Origin: an uncultured Candidatus Saccharibacteria bacterium
GTDB lineage: Bacteria > Patescibacteriota > Saccharimonadia > Saccharimonadales > Saccharimonadaceae
Assembly (NCBI GenBank): GCA_937924995.1
Contig: CALEXY010000012.1
Coordinates: forward strand, 36,988-100,987
DNA length: 64,000 bases
Direction of reading: 5' to 3'
Below are positions 26,262-34,284 of the stretch, in pieces (position 1 is the first letter of the stretch; each line of letters opens with the position of its first letter). The notes under the pieces are model-generated. The model was not told the DNA's origin. It searched no databases and saw only the letters and a list, made by a program, of their open reading frames with translations. A program made the position numbers and the translations under genes.

Positions 26262-27344
26262 TTAGGCAGATTTCAGAACTTCAAGACCTGGGAGAGTGCC
26301 ATGAATTAAGAATTCGAGACTAGCGCCACCACCGGTGGAAACTAAAGAAAAATTAAGTGGAGGCTGATCGGAATATCGGTTTTGTAAGAGGTTTTCTACG
26401 AAGCCCGTAGTATCACCACCGCAGATTACGGAAAGATTTTCTGCCAAGTTTTTAGCGCCAATAGATTCGGCAATGATTCTGGAAGCAAAATCAAAAGGTG
26501 GTTTTTCGGTAAGACCGAGAGTGCCATTCCAGATAATAGTACGAGATTTTAGCACGAGGTCGATTAGCTGGTCGAGGGATTTCGGACCGATATCGAGTTT
26601 AGCGCCGGATTCATCCTCAGTGAAATCCGTAGCGACGGTGATTTGAGGTATATCAGAAGTGAATCCATCGGCAGCGATTTTACCACCAACAAAAATATAA
26701 TCAGAAAGCGAAGCAAAATGTTCGATGAGAGGAGATTTATCCTTGACCTTAGCCCCACCAATGATTAGCAGTACAGGGTGAAGAGGATTTTCTTGTACCT
26801 TTTTTAGATTTTCGATTTCCTGTTCGACAAGTAAACCCATGACGCTCGGAAGTAGACGCGGCAAGGCATCAGTGGAAGCGTGGGCGCGATGTAAAACGCC
26901 GAAACCGTCCTGAACAAAACAATCTGGCTGAACAGTATCAAAAATGGCCTCGGCAAAATCTTTTGAATTCTCCTCTTCACCAGGATGAAAACGTAGATTT
27001 TCTAACAAAATGACCGCACCTTCTGGGGCCTCAGAGATTAATTGTTTGGTAGCCTCGCCGGTAGTTTCGGGTGCAAAAAAGACTTCGCGTTGCAACAAAT
27101 GAGAAAGCTCAGCGGCGACTGGTCGTAAGGAAAATTCTGGCATCACTTTTCCCTCTGGACGACCGAGATGAGAAATGATTACCGGTTTTTTCACCTGATG
27201 ATCTAGAAGATACTGGATAGTGGGAAGAGACTTTTCGATGCGTAAATTATTTTGGATCAGGCCATTTTCGAGCGGCACATTATAATCCGTGCGAAGTAAA
27301 ACGGTTTGATGTTCGGGGTGCAAAAAATGAAGATTGCGATACAT
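26262..27344 (-). CDS. pgk: Phosphoglycerate kinase
   Basis: This glycolytic enzyme makes ATP from 1,3-bisphosphoglycerate. The product is 360 residues, some 30 shorter than most bacterial Pgk. Motifs include LLRTDYNVPL, ISHLGRPEGK, LLENLRFHPGEE, IIGGAKVKDK, WNGTLGL, ICGGDTTGFV and the C-terminal STGGGASLEFL. Some are looser than usual (GTLGL for GPMGV, GGDTTG for GGDSAA), but the catalytic layout is intact. It has a leaderless-type promoter (TATAAT ending 6 nt before ATG). pyk lies 44 bp upstream on the same strand. Confidence 0.94.
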   Translation of the reverse strand: MYRNLHFLHPEHQTVLLRTDYNVPLENGLIQNNLRIEKSLPTIQYLLDHQVKKPVIISHLGRPEGKVMPEFSLRPVAAELSHLLQREVFFAPETTGEATKQLISEAPEGAVILLENLRFHPGEEENSKDFAEAIFDTVQPDCFVQDGFGVLHRAHASTDALPRLLPSVMGLLVEQEIENLKKVQENPLHPVLLIIGGAKVKDKSPLIEHFASLSDYIFVGGKIAADGFTSDIPQITVATDFTEDESGAKLDIGPKSLDQLIDLVLKSRTIIWNGTLGLTEKPPFDFASRIIAESIGAKNLAENLSVICGGDTTGFVENLLQNRYSDQPPLNFSLVSTGGGASLEFLIHGTLPGLEVLKSA

Positions 27345-27350
27345 GTTTTA

Positions 27351-27356
27351 ATTATA
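27351..27356 (-). promoter_or_regulatory. -10 box of pgk
   Basis: TATAAT on the minus strand ends 6 nt before the pgk ATG, inside the short pyk-pgk gap. Confidence 0.6.
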
Positions 27357-27388
27357 CCGCAATCTTCTAATCGTGCTAAAGCTTATAA

Positions 27389-28822
27389 CTAGATGCTACG
27401 AATTTGGATAGTGTCCGTACCACCAATCACGTTTGGTTGGCCAGAAACAATCACAGCGAGCACCTTGTCTTCACCTGACTTGGTATTGATGTAACCAGAA
27501 GCCTTGAGCTCTTGAACGAGATCGATACCATAATTCTCAGAGAATGGACGTTCGAAGCTGGCGTTGGCATAGTTCAAAGCCAATTGACTGGCCACACGCT
27601 TATTCGAAGTCACCGAGATGATTGGGAGATTTGGACGTTCAGCGGAAATTGAAACCGCAGTAGCACCAGAGGCAGTTTCACAAACGATAACATCAGCGTG
27701 AATTTTTTCAGCAAGGCTAACAGCGGCATTAGCCACAGCGTTATATTCACGATTTTCACCAGTGACATCTTGATCAATTGGGTCGACCTTAGAATGATTC
27801 TGAGTGTAAAGAATGATTTGCTTCATTTGCTTCACAGCTTCGATTGGGTACTTACCGTTGGCAGTTTCATCAGAAAGCATGACAGCATCAGCACCTTGAA
27901 TCACAGCGTTGGCAACGTCAGAAACTTCAGCGCGAGATGGACTTGGATTATCGACCATGGAGCCGAGCATCTGAGTAGCTACGACACAGATTTTACCGTG
28001 CTTGCGGCAAAGGCTAATAAGTTTGCGTTGGACTATAGGGACAACTTCGTTACCAGCTTCGACAGCCATGTCACCACGAGCAACCATGATACCATCGGCA
28101 GCTTCAACGATAGCTTCCATTTTTTCATCAGTTTCGATAGCTTTTTTAGTTTCGATTTTAGCGATAATTTGAGCGGTAGAACCGAGAGAAACCAAGATTT
28201 GACGAAGTCTTTCGACATCATCGGCACTCTGAATGAAACTCATGGCTACATAATCAAAATCGCGGGTGGCACCAAATTCGATGTCAGCCATATCTTTTTC
28301 GGTAATCACATCACCACCGAAGTCGGTATCTGGAAGGTTGAGACCCTTGCGGCTCATAATCGTACCTTCGTTTTCAACCTTAACCTTGATAGCGGTTTCG
28401 CTTACGATTTCCGTGACGGTAGAACGAATTTTACCATCGAAGATGAAGAGAGGTTCACCAACTTTCATGCGCTCAGCGAGATTGTACTGAACTGGAAGAA
28501 GATTCGAACCGTCGTGTTCAGTGACAGCATAATCGAGAATCAATTCGTCACCTGGTTTGACTTCGTAATGATTATCCTTAATGATGCCAAGGCGAATTTT
28601 AGGACCTTGAATATCCTGGAGAATGGCGACAGAGCGGCCTTTTTTCTCAGCAGCTTTTTTAATCCAAGCGATTTGTTCATCGCGTTCTTCGTAACTTCCG
28701 TGAGAGAAGTTGAGGCGGCAGCAGTTAACGCCTGCCATGACTAACTCGGCGATTTTTTCTTCAGTGAAGACGGCTGGACCGACGGTAGCCAAAATTTTAG
28801 TTCTTTTATATAGTTTACTCAT
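27389..28822 (-). CDS. pyk: Pyruvate kinase
   Basis: This enzyme makes pyruvate and ATP from phosphoenolpyruvate. The product is 477 residues from the ATG at 28822 (MSKLYKRTKILATVGP). The ORF stays open further upstream, but only through the antisense of tRNA-Pro, so those residues are not real. Signatures are RLNFSHGSYEE, LQDIQGPKIRLG, FIQSADDVERL, IIAKIETKKAI, GIMVARGDMAVE and MLSDETANGKYP, followed by the C-terminal allosteric-type domain. Length is normal. A TATAAT box lies 10 nt before the ATG. Confidence 0.96.
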   Translation of the reverse strand: MSKLYKRTKILATVGPAVFTEEKIAELVMAGVNCCRLNFSHGSYEERDEQIAWIKKAAEKKGRSVAILQDIQGPKIRLGIIKDNHYEVKPGDELILDYAVTEHDGSNLLPVQYNLAERMKVGEPLFIFDGKIRSTVTEIVSETAIKVKVENEGTIMSRKGLNLPDTDFGGDVITEKDMADIEFGATRDFDYVAMSFIQSADDVERLRQILVSLGSTAQIIAKIETKKAIETDEKMEAIVEAADGIMVARGDMAVEAGNEVVPIVQRKLISLCRKHGKICVVATQMLGSMVDNPSPSRAEVSDVANAVIQGADAVMLSDETANGKYPIEAVKQMKQIILYTQNHSKVDPIDQDVTGENREYNAVANAAVSLAEKIHADVIVCETASGATAVSISAERPNLPIISVTSNKRVASQLALNYANASFERPFSENYGIDLVQELKASGYINTKSGEDKVLAVIVSGQPNVIGGTDTIQIRSI

Positions 28823-28883
28823 ATCGTTTGATATTATAACATAATTGTAATTATCTTGCGTTTTCGTGGTAAGATAAACATAT

Positions 28884-28959
28884 CTGGGTGTGGCGCAGTT
28901 GGTAGCGCGCGCGGTTCGGGACTGCGAGGTCGCCAGTTCAAATCTGGTCACCCAGACCA
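28884..28959 (+). tRNA. tRNA-Pro (anticodon CGG)
   Basis: Acceptor CTGGGTG pairs with CACCCAG. The anticodon loop is TTCGGGA, the T-loop TTCAAAT, and CCA is encoded. It is followed at once by a cassette that repeats its T-arm and acceptor end. Confidence 0.95.
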
Positions 28960-29128
28960 TGAAATTATACCTACAAAACTGGCGGAACGTCCCAAGGGGT
29001 AAACGCCAGTTCGAATCTGGTCACCCAGACCATTCAAGGAGGAAAAATAAAGAAAATTTATTTTCTTTATTTGACCGACGCAGAATGGAAAGATTTTGCG
29101 AAAGCAAAAGCTTACCATGAAATTATAC
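28956..29128 (+). repeat. tRNA-Pro-associated cassette, copy A
   Basis: A 15-bp direct repeat (ACCATGAAATTATAC, at 28956-28970 and 29114-29128) brackets this stretch; its first copy begins with the tRNA's own ACCA. Inside are an inverted arm AACTGGCG (28977-28984), a 19-nt loop with GAACGTCCCAAGGGG, and a 29-nt copy of the tRNA-Pro T-arm, acceptor and CCA (29004-29032, one mismatch to the tRNA). Next come an AGGAGG box near 29037 and a perfect 12-bp palindrome (29045-29072). Copy B follows the other tRNA-Pro at 63.9 kb. Nothing here matches a feature I can name. Confidence 0.85.
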
Positions 29129-29137
29129 TTATTAAAT

Positions 29138-29166
29138 AAAAAGACTGGAACGATTCCAGTCTTTTT
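29138..29166. terminator. Bidirectional terminator after the tRNA-Pro cassette
   Basis: AAAAAGACTGGAA and its exact complement with a 3-nt loop, ending in TTTTT. Confidence 0.8.
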
Positions 29167-29179
29167 AGGTTATTAATAA

Positions 29180-29449
29180 TTATTGATCTTTTTTATAGTC
29201 GATGTCATACCAATCTTTTAGTTTGCGGCGAGACTCTTCATCATTTGTAACTTTATAATTAATAACATCGGTGTTTCGAAGAATTGTACCGTAATGCTTC
29301 TCCTCTAATTCTATCACGTAAAATATTTTGGATAGCATTAGGGCATTCATATAAAGTGTCGCTCCCCACATAATAAAAGCTAATACGATAACTATTATCT
29401 TCAAACTGTTATTCTTTGTTTGTGATTTTGTCGCCTTTACTTGCGCCAT
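29180..29449 (-). CDS. Small single-pass membrane protein
   Basis: The product is 89 residues from the ATG at 29449, chosen for the AGAGGG upstream; a longer frame would overlap the preceding gene. A basic start (VKATKSQTKNNS) comes before one membrane segment (about 14-38), then a charged outward-facing tail ending DIDYKKDQ. No family is recognised. It follows the small exported protein gene by 74 nt. Its layout and its KKD ending resemble the 91-residue protein at 30022-30297, so the two may be distant paralogs. Confidence 0.6.
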   Translation of the reverse strand: MAQVKATKSQTKNNSLKIIVIVLAFIMWGATLYMNALMLSKIFYVIELEEKHYGTILRNTDVINYKVTNDEESRRKLKDWYDIDYKKDQ

Positions 29450-29523
29450 AATATAACCCTCTTTTTCTTGTTTATTGAGCAGTTTTATATCTTGCTCAGG
29501 ATAGAAAATGAAGTAGTTATTAG

Positions 29524-29913
29524 TTAGTAAGTCCTTACTTTGGTAAAATACGACGGAGCATTCCAACTGCTTGCACTATAATGTACATCAATATAAAATC
29601 GTTTACCCTTATCCACGAGTGTCGGTGTATGGACGTTATGACCCCAATTTTCTGGGCTACCGCCAACTCCGATATGTAAACAGAATGGTAATCCTTCAGT
29701 ATCATAGCTCCAGCTAACTTTCTGTCGACTTCCATAAGGTCTAATATAAGCCCAGCCGGAATCGCCATCATAAACTTCTACCCATACACCGGCTATGTAC
29801 CCACTTGGGGTATAATCCGTAATTGATCCTGATGTCGCCAATGAAGTCATAGGCATCGCAGTGAGTGTAAATAAGAGAGTGGCAAAAATGATACTTCTTA
29901 GCTTTCTAAACAT
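29524..29913 (-). CDS. Small secreted protein of unknown function
   Basis: The product is 129 residues. A clear signal peptide (FRKLRSIIFATLLFTLTAM... cleavage near SLA-TS) leaves a mature domain of about 100 residues rich in Gly, Ser, Trp and Tyr, with two histidines around NWGHNVHTP. It looks like a compact beta domain, possibly a bacteriocin-like or SH3-like secreted protein, but no family can be named. GAGGT precedes the start. It sits between two small membrane proteins on the same strand. Confidence 0.65.
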   Translation of the reverse strand: MFRKLRSIIFATLLFTLTAMPMTSLATSGSITDYTPSGYIAGVWVEVYDGDSGWAYIRPYGSRQKVSWSYDTEGLPFCLHIGVGGSPENWGHNVHTPTLVDKGKRFYIDVHYSASSWNAPSYFTKVRTY

Positions 29914-29982
29914 AAGCTACCTCGCTTTCTAAAAAAGAACTAAACGTAAACAGTTTCTAATTTAATAATATCACATCAACAA

Positions 29983-30012
29983 AAAAGACTGAAGTAAATT
30001 CAGTCTTTTAAT
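29983..30012 (-). terminator. Terminator after the 91-residue protein gene
   Basis: AAAAGACTGAA and its complement with a 5-nt loop. It nearly repeats the stem of the terminator at 29138-29166. Confidence 0.75.
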
Positions 30013-30021
30013 TATAAATAA

Positions 30022-30297
30022 TTAATCTTTTTTATAGTGTATATTTTTCGTCTCAAGGAATTTTAGTTCTTTTTCATTATTAGGATCGTTTTTTAGACGT
30101 AAATTTACTTCGCGAATACGATATTCGAGATCGTGAAATGATGTTTGATTTTCGAAATTTAATTTATTAATTGTATATTCAATTATTAGTATATTACCAA
30201 TGAAACTTACTATCACTAAAACAATGCAAGCGATTACGGCAACATAGAGCTTTTTATCGCTGCTAGATTGCGGCTTTGATAATTTCGGTTGTACCAT
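30022..30297 (-). CDS. Small single-pass membrane protein
   Basis: The product is 91 residues. A polar N-terminus (about 1-17) comes before a membrane segment (about 18-42) and a helical charged tail ending HYKKD. AAGGAAAG lies a few bases before the ATG. No family is recognised. It belongs to a short run of small membrane or exported proteins between tRNA-Pro and RNase Y. Confidence 0.6.
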   Translation of the reverse strand: MVQPKLSKPQSSSDKKLYVAVIACIVLVIVSFIGNILIIEYTINKLNFENQTSFHDLEYRIREVNLRLKNDPNNEKELKFLETKNIHYKKD

Positions 30298-30375
30298 ACT
30301 TTCCTTTTTATTTTACAGTTTTGATTTTCTTCCCCGTTACCTGCATTATATTATAGAAAAGTGCTTATGACAAAT

Positions 30376-30407
30376 AAAAAAATAACCCTGGAATGTGGGT
30401 TATTTTT
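30376..30407. terminator. Terminator between RNase Y and small-protein genes
   Basis: AAAAATAACCC pairs with GGGTTATTTTT around a short loop, with T-runs on both strands. Confidence 0.75.
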
Positions 30408-30433
30408 CTTAATTTATTTTTGAGTTTTATAGA

Positions 30434-31948
30434 TTATTTGGCATATTCGATGGCGCGAGTTTCACGAATTACATTCACCTTGATTACACCTGGGTAGCTC
30501 ATAGTAGCTTCGATTTTTTCGGCGATATCACGAGCTAATTTCAAGGCAGTGAGGTCGTCAATTTGTTTCGGCTCGACAATCACACGAATTTCACGACCGG
30601 CAGAAATCGCATAAGCCTTATCGATTCCATTAAAGCCAGTAGCAATATTTTCTAATTCTTTCATACGCTCGGCGAAGTTCTCGGCGGAAATATTGCGGGC
30701 ACCTGGACGAGCAGCGGAAATTGCGTCAACAATTTTCACAATAATAGCTTCGACCGTAGTTGGCTCAATGTCGTTATGATGAGCGGCGATAGCGTGGGTA
30801 ATTTGATCGGAAAGACCGTATTTTTTGGCAAGTTCAGCACCAATTTCAGCGTGCTTCCCTTCGATTTTATGAGTAACAGCTTTGCCCACATCGTGAAGCA
30901 AGGTAGCAGTCTTAGCGACACGCACGTCAGCACCAATTTCCTCAGCAATCATACCAGCCATATGGGCCATTTCAATCGAGTGAAGCAAAACATTTTGACC
31001 ATAGGAAGTACGGAATTTGAGCTCACCAAGCAAGTGTAAAATTTCGTGCGGAATACCAATCACGCCGACTTCACGGGCAGCGTCTTCACCGGCACGCACA
31101 ACTTCTTTTTCAATTTCGCGTTCAGCCTTAGCGACAGCATCTTCGATACTGGATGGGTTAATACGACCATCTTTCATCAAACGTTCCAAAGCGTAACGTG
31201 CAACTTGGCGGCGAATCGGATCGAAGGAAGAAAGTACCACCATACCTGGAGTATCGTCAACCATAATATCCACACCAGTGGCACGTTGGAGGGCCTGAAT
31301 ATTACGACCTTCCTTACCGATGATGCGACCTTTCATTTCGTCATCTGGCAACTTCAAAGCGGTAACCGTACGATCGGCAGTAACCTCAGAAGACATGCGT
31401 TCCATGGCGGTAACTAGTAAGGCCTGAGCAGTCTCATCGATATCGCGACGAAGTTCTTTTTGCTCCTTGGTAATCAAGCCGACGAGATCATCCTTGATGT
31501 CTTTTTCGGTCATCTTGATTAATTTTTCTTTCGCATCAAGCTTAGTGAGACCAGCAATTTTTTCTAATTTTTCCTGCTGCTTGTCACGAATTTGATGAAT
31601 TTCAAGTTTCAAATCATCAATTTCACGTTCTTTGTTGGTTAATTTTTCCGAACGTTTTTCTAATTGATCGAAACGATTATCAAGTGAGGTTTCACGCTCA
31701 GACAAACGTTTTTCGGTTTGGCGCCAATCTTTGCGACGAGCCTCCTCTTCTTGCTGAGATTTATCAGCAATACTGCCAGCTTCTTTTTTTGCCTTGAGAA
31801 CGATGTCGGCAGCCTCGTTTTTAGCCTTGCGAATGAGATCTTCGGCCTTAGCTTTGCCACCAGATTCATTCTTTTTGTTATAGACCAGGACAAAACCGGA
31901 ACCACAAACAAGACCAGCAATAATACTGAGTGCTATCGGAATAAACAT
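30434..31948 (-). CDS. rny: Ribonuclease Y
   Basis: RNase Y is the membrane-bound endoribonuclease that starts mRNA decay in many Gram-positive-like bacteria. The product is 504 residues. It has one N-terminal membrane helix, a long charged coiled coil (about 30-190), a KH domain with GRIIGKEGRNIQALQRATGV, and an HD domain with HSIEMAHMAGMIAEE and LLHDVGKAVTHKIEGKHAEIG. The C-terminus ends VNVIRETRAIEYAK. All are family features and the length is normal. Confidence 0.97.
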   Translation of the reverse strand: MFIPIALSIIAGLVCGSGFVLVYNKKNESGGKAKAEDLIRKAKNEAADIVLKAKKEAGSIADKSQQEEEARRKDWRQTEKRLSERETSLDNRFDQLEKRSEKLTNKEREIDDLKLEIHQIRDKQQEKLEKIAGLTKLDAKEKLIKMTEKDIKDDLVGLITKEQKELRRDIDETAQALLVTAMERMSSEVTADRTVTALKLPDDEMKGRIIGKEGRNIQALQRATGVDIMVDDTPGMVVLSSFDPIRRQVARYALERLMKDGRINPSSIEDAVAKAEREIEKEVVRAGEDAAREVGVIGIPHEILHLLGELKFRTSYGQNVLLHSIEMAHMAGMIAEEIGADVRVAKTATLLHDVGKAVTHKIEGKHAEIGAELAKKYGLSDQITHAIAAHHNDIEPTTVEAIIVKIVDAISAARPGARNISAENFAERMKELENIATGFNGIDKAYAISAGREIRVIVEPKQIDDLTALKLARDIAEKIEATMSYPGVIKVNVIRETRAIEYAK

Positions 31949-32069
31949 TTGACTTCACTTTCTATTTGTCGACGCCAATATCTTCATCATACCGGCAGTT
32001 TTACAAAATTAACAAAATTATTTAATAAATCAAAATCCCCCTGTTTTGATTTTATCATAAAGACCGCTC

Positions 32070-33377
32070 TTATTCGTAGGTTTCGAGAGCAAAAATCATA
32101 TTACGAATGATTTGATTGGAGGCAGTTTCGAGACCGAGCTCAGCACCATCTTTACTACTGATAGTTGGGTCAGTGTAGAAGAAATTATAATCCTTGTAAG
32201 TCGTGACCTTGGTGCCGAAACGTTTACCAGTAGAAGCTTCGAAATCACCTTCAGAAACCGGCACACGCACGAGACAGCCTTGCTTGCCAAGATTCTTGGC
32301 CGGGTCAGCGAATTCTTGCTTAGCCTGAACGCCCTTTTGAATACCATTGAAACAAATCGAATTGCGATATTCATAGGTGTTTAGGACATAACTCATGGTG
32401 GAAAGATTATCTGGGACTTTCAATTTAATATTCCAGTCAGAAAGATAAATATAACCGAGAGTGGTTTTGTAAACTGGCACATCGGCTGGGGTAGAAATTT
32501 TCGCCACGCCAGAAGACTCTTCGACAGCAGCGATGATTTGAGACTGGTTCTTAATAGTATTATTCGCAGTAGTAATTTTATCACCTTGAGAAATACCATA
32601 AACTAGACCGATTAAGCTTAAAACAAGGAATAAAACAGCAAGAATACCGAAAACCATGGCCATGGTAGTCATCTTCTTCAAGGCTTTCATAGCAATAAAT
32701 CGAGGGTCTTTTTCTTTGGCTTCTTTTTCAGCTTTGGCAGCCTCGGCAGATTTGTCTGCGGAAGCATTTGGATCGACGACGGTGAATTTTTCTTCAAAAT
32801 GAGTTGGTGAAGCGACTGGCACATTGAGCTGATTATAGACAATCTCTGGGCCATTATTCATTTCTTGACCCGAATTTTTCTGAGTTTCGGTAGCCTGGTT
32901 CAACATGGCAGCATTTTGGATGGATTGATTGATCATGCTCTGGTTAGAGTTAGGATTACCATTACGGGCAGCCTGCGTGAAGCCATTTTCACCAAAAGGA
33001 TTGGAACTGTCGTTGGTATAAAAATTATTGGTATTCTCGGCAGCAAAAATCTGTTCAGCAGAAGCGGCTGGTGAAGTGTAATTATTGGCTTGATATGTAT
33101 TAGCTGGGGTTGTTTCAGTAACTGGAGTAGACACTGGAGTGGACTGAGGAGTAGAAAAAGTGGCAGAATTATTATTAAAGAGATCAGCTGGACTAGGGAT
33201 AGTAGGCTGAGGGGTGGTGATATTTGATTGCTCGGAAGCTGGCTTGGCGAAGCTTGGCTGATTAGAGCCTGGGCTGACCTGAGGTGTCACAGGATGTGAA
33301 AGGCCAGCAGAAAAAGTCACACCACCGATGGTTTGAGGTTTTTGGTTGTTTTGATTTTGATGAAGATCTTGATCCAT
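32070..33377 (-). CDS. Hypothetical single-pass membrane protein with low-complexity N-terminus
   Basis: The product is 435 residues. The first 200 are Asn/Gln/Pro/Ser/Thr-rich and probably disordered. A basic AKAEKEAKEKDPRFIAMKALKKM stretch lies just before one membrane segment (about 240-262). The outer domain of about 170 residues contains two cysteines (SICFNG, KQGCLV). No family is recognised. AAGGAAA precedes the ATG and a TATAAT box lies further upstream. The same cytoplasmic tail / helix / outer domain plan recurs at 36599-37756. Confidence 0.65.
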   Translation of the reverse strand: MDQDLHQNQNNQKPQTIGGVTFSAGLSHPVTPQVSPGSNQPSFAKPASEQSNITTPQPTIPSPADLFNNNSATFSTPQSTPVSTPVTETTPANTYQANNYTSPAASAEQIFAAENTNNFYTNDSSNPFGENGFTQAARNGNPNSNQSMINQSIQNAAMLNQATETQKNSGQEMNNGPEIVYNQLNVPVASPTHFEEKFTVVDPNASADKSAEAAKAEKEAKEKDPRFIAMKALKKMTTMAMVFGILAVLFLVLSLIGLVYGISQGDKITTANNTIKNQSQIIAAVEESSGVAKISTPADVPVYKTTLGYIYLSDWNIKLKVPDNLSTMSYVLNTYEYRNSICFNGIQKGVQAKQEFADPAKNLGKQGCLVRVPVSEGDFEASTGKRFGTKVTTYKDYNFFYTDPTISSKDGAELGLETASNQIIRNMIFALETYE

Positions 33378-33434
33378 GAATTTCCTTATATCATATATTA
33401 TAGCACAAGCGAAATGCGTGACGGAATGAGAGAT

Positions 33435-33767
33435 TTATTTTTTGGATGGCGTAATATTGGCCGGGCGACCGTAGTTTGGCAAAATGATGGGCACCACTTC
33501 CCCTTCTTGATTCTTCAAAGGAATTTGTAACTGATCAGCCAAAGTATTAACTACGGCAGCACCGATGCGGAGTCCGGTGAAAGATCCTGGACCGGCGAAA
33601 AAAGTGATTTCTGTGAGATCGGTCCAGTCGGCCTGATTTTCGACAAGTTTATCGTGGATAAAGGTGAAAATTTGCTCGGCTAATTGATTTTTGAGGGGAG
33701 CGGAATATTCTTTTTCGTCGAGCTTGAGAATGGTGTTTTCAGTAGAAGTATCGAGATAGAGTTTCAT
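33435..33767 (-). CDS. tsaB: Short TsaB-like protein (tRNA t6A synthesis)
   Basis: TsaB helps TsaD and TsaE make the t6A37 modification of ANN-decoding tRNAs. The product is only 110 residues, about half of a normal TsaB. It keeps the N-terminal lobe: KLYLDTSTENTILKL and the hallmark FFAGPGSFTGLRIGAAV. The second ASKHA lobe is missing; the sequence stops after a polar tail. The gene begins one base after the tsaE stop, so the pair is an operon. The intact reading frame and the operon position suggest a working short form rather than a pseudogene. tsaD is not in the window. Confidence 0.82.
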   Translation of the reverse strand: MKLYLDTSTENTILKLDEKEYSAPLKNQLAEQIFTFIHDKLVENQADWTDLTEITFFAGPGSFTGLRIGAAVVNTLADQLQIPLKNQEGEVVPIILPNYGRPANITPSKK

Positions 33768-33768
33768 A

Positions 33769-34227
33769 TTAATGCTCCGAAATAAGATTTTTGGTTAGAT
33801 TAAGGGTGCGGCTACCATCATCATTAATGAAAATTTCGAGACGCAAATGATTAGCGGGAAGAATTTCACTGACCGTATCCGCCCATTCAATTACTGTAAC
33901 CGTGTGTGGGTCCTGTAGATTTTCAAATAAATCCTCCACCATGATGCCCGGATTTTCTAGGCGATAAAAATCGTAGTGCACAAGTTTCAGGCCTCGAGAA
34001 TTTTCATAAACTTTTGAAATAGTGAAGGTCGGAGAAGTAATTTCTTCGGTAATTTCGAGACCACGAGCGAGGCCCTTAGTGAAGGTAGTCTTACCAGCTC
34101 CAACGTCACCGACTAGTTCAATCACGCAAGGCAAAGCGTCTTGAGATTGCAAAATCTCGCGCATCAAATTTTCCGCAAAATCAATCACGGCGGCTTCGTT
34201 TTTTATGGTGAGATTTTTTGTATTCAT
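33769..34227 (-). CDS. tsaE: TsaE, ATPase for tRNA t6A synthesis
   Basis: This small P-loop ATPase acts in the t6A complex with TsaB and TsaD. The product is 152 residues. Walker A is GDVGAGKTTFTKGLARGL, and the TSPTFTISKVYE and LVHYDFYRL motifs are typical, with VIEWAD near the C-terminal side. The TATAAT box ends 6 nt before the ATG. It is divergent from the hypothetical gene at 34285. Confidence 0.94.
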   Translation of the reverse strand: MNTKNLTIKNEAAVIDFAENLMREILQSQDALPCVIELVGDVGAGKTTFTKGLARGLEITEEITSPTFTISKVYENSRGLKLVHYDFYRLENPGIMVEDLFENLQDPHTVTVIEWADTVSEILPANHLRLEIFINDDGSRTLNLTKNLISEH

Positions 34228-34233
34228 GTGTAT

Positions 34234-34239
34234 ATTATA
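34234..34239 (-). promoter_or_regulatory. -10 box of tsaE-tsaB
   Basis: TATAAT on the minus strand ends 6 nt before the tsaE ATG. Confidence 0.6.
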
Positions 34240-34272
34240 ATTCCCTCCGTTCGAAAATGAAAATTCTTATGC

Positions 34273-34278
34273 TATAAT
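34273..34278 (+). promoter_or_regulatory. -10 box of the 34285 gene
   Basis: TATAAT ends 6 nt before the ATG. It is the divergent partner of the tsaE promoter. Confidence 0.6.
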
Positions 34279-34284
34279 TTAGCT

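Noticed and set aside
28823..28960. N-terminal extension of pyruvate kinase by 46 residues
   Set aside because: It would read the antisense strand of tRNA-Pro. The normal pyruvate kinase start is at 28822 with a -10 box upstream.
28960..29034. The duplicated tRNA 3' end as a functional second tRNA or split tRNA half
   Set aside because: No matching 5' acceptor strand or anticodon arm lies upstream, and the preceding arm pairs with the T-arm strand instead of the acceptor.
28890..29120. Open frame running from tRNA-Pro(CGG) through the cassette
   Set aside because: Its first 23 residues are the tRNA gene itself read as protein. No ribosome-binding site or promoter fits, so it is not called as a gene.
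29524..29913. Small secreted protein as a lactococcin-972-type bacteriocin
   Set aside because: Size and signal peptide fit, but the characteristic motif pattern and the usual neighbouring transporter genes are not seen.
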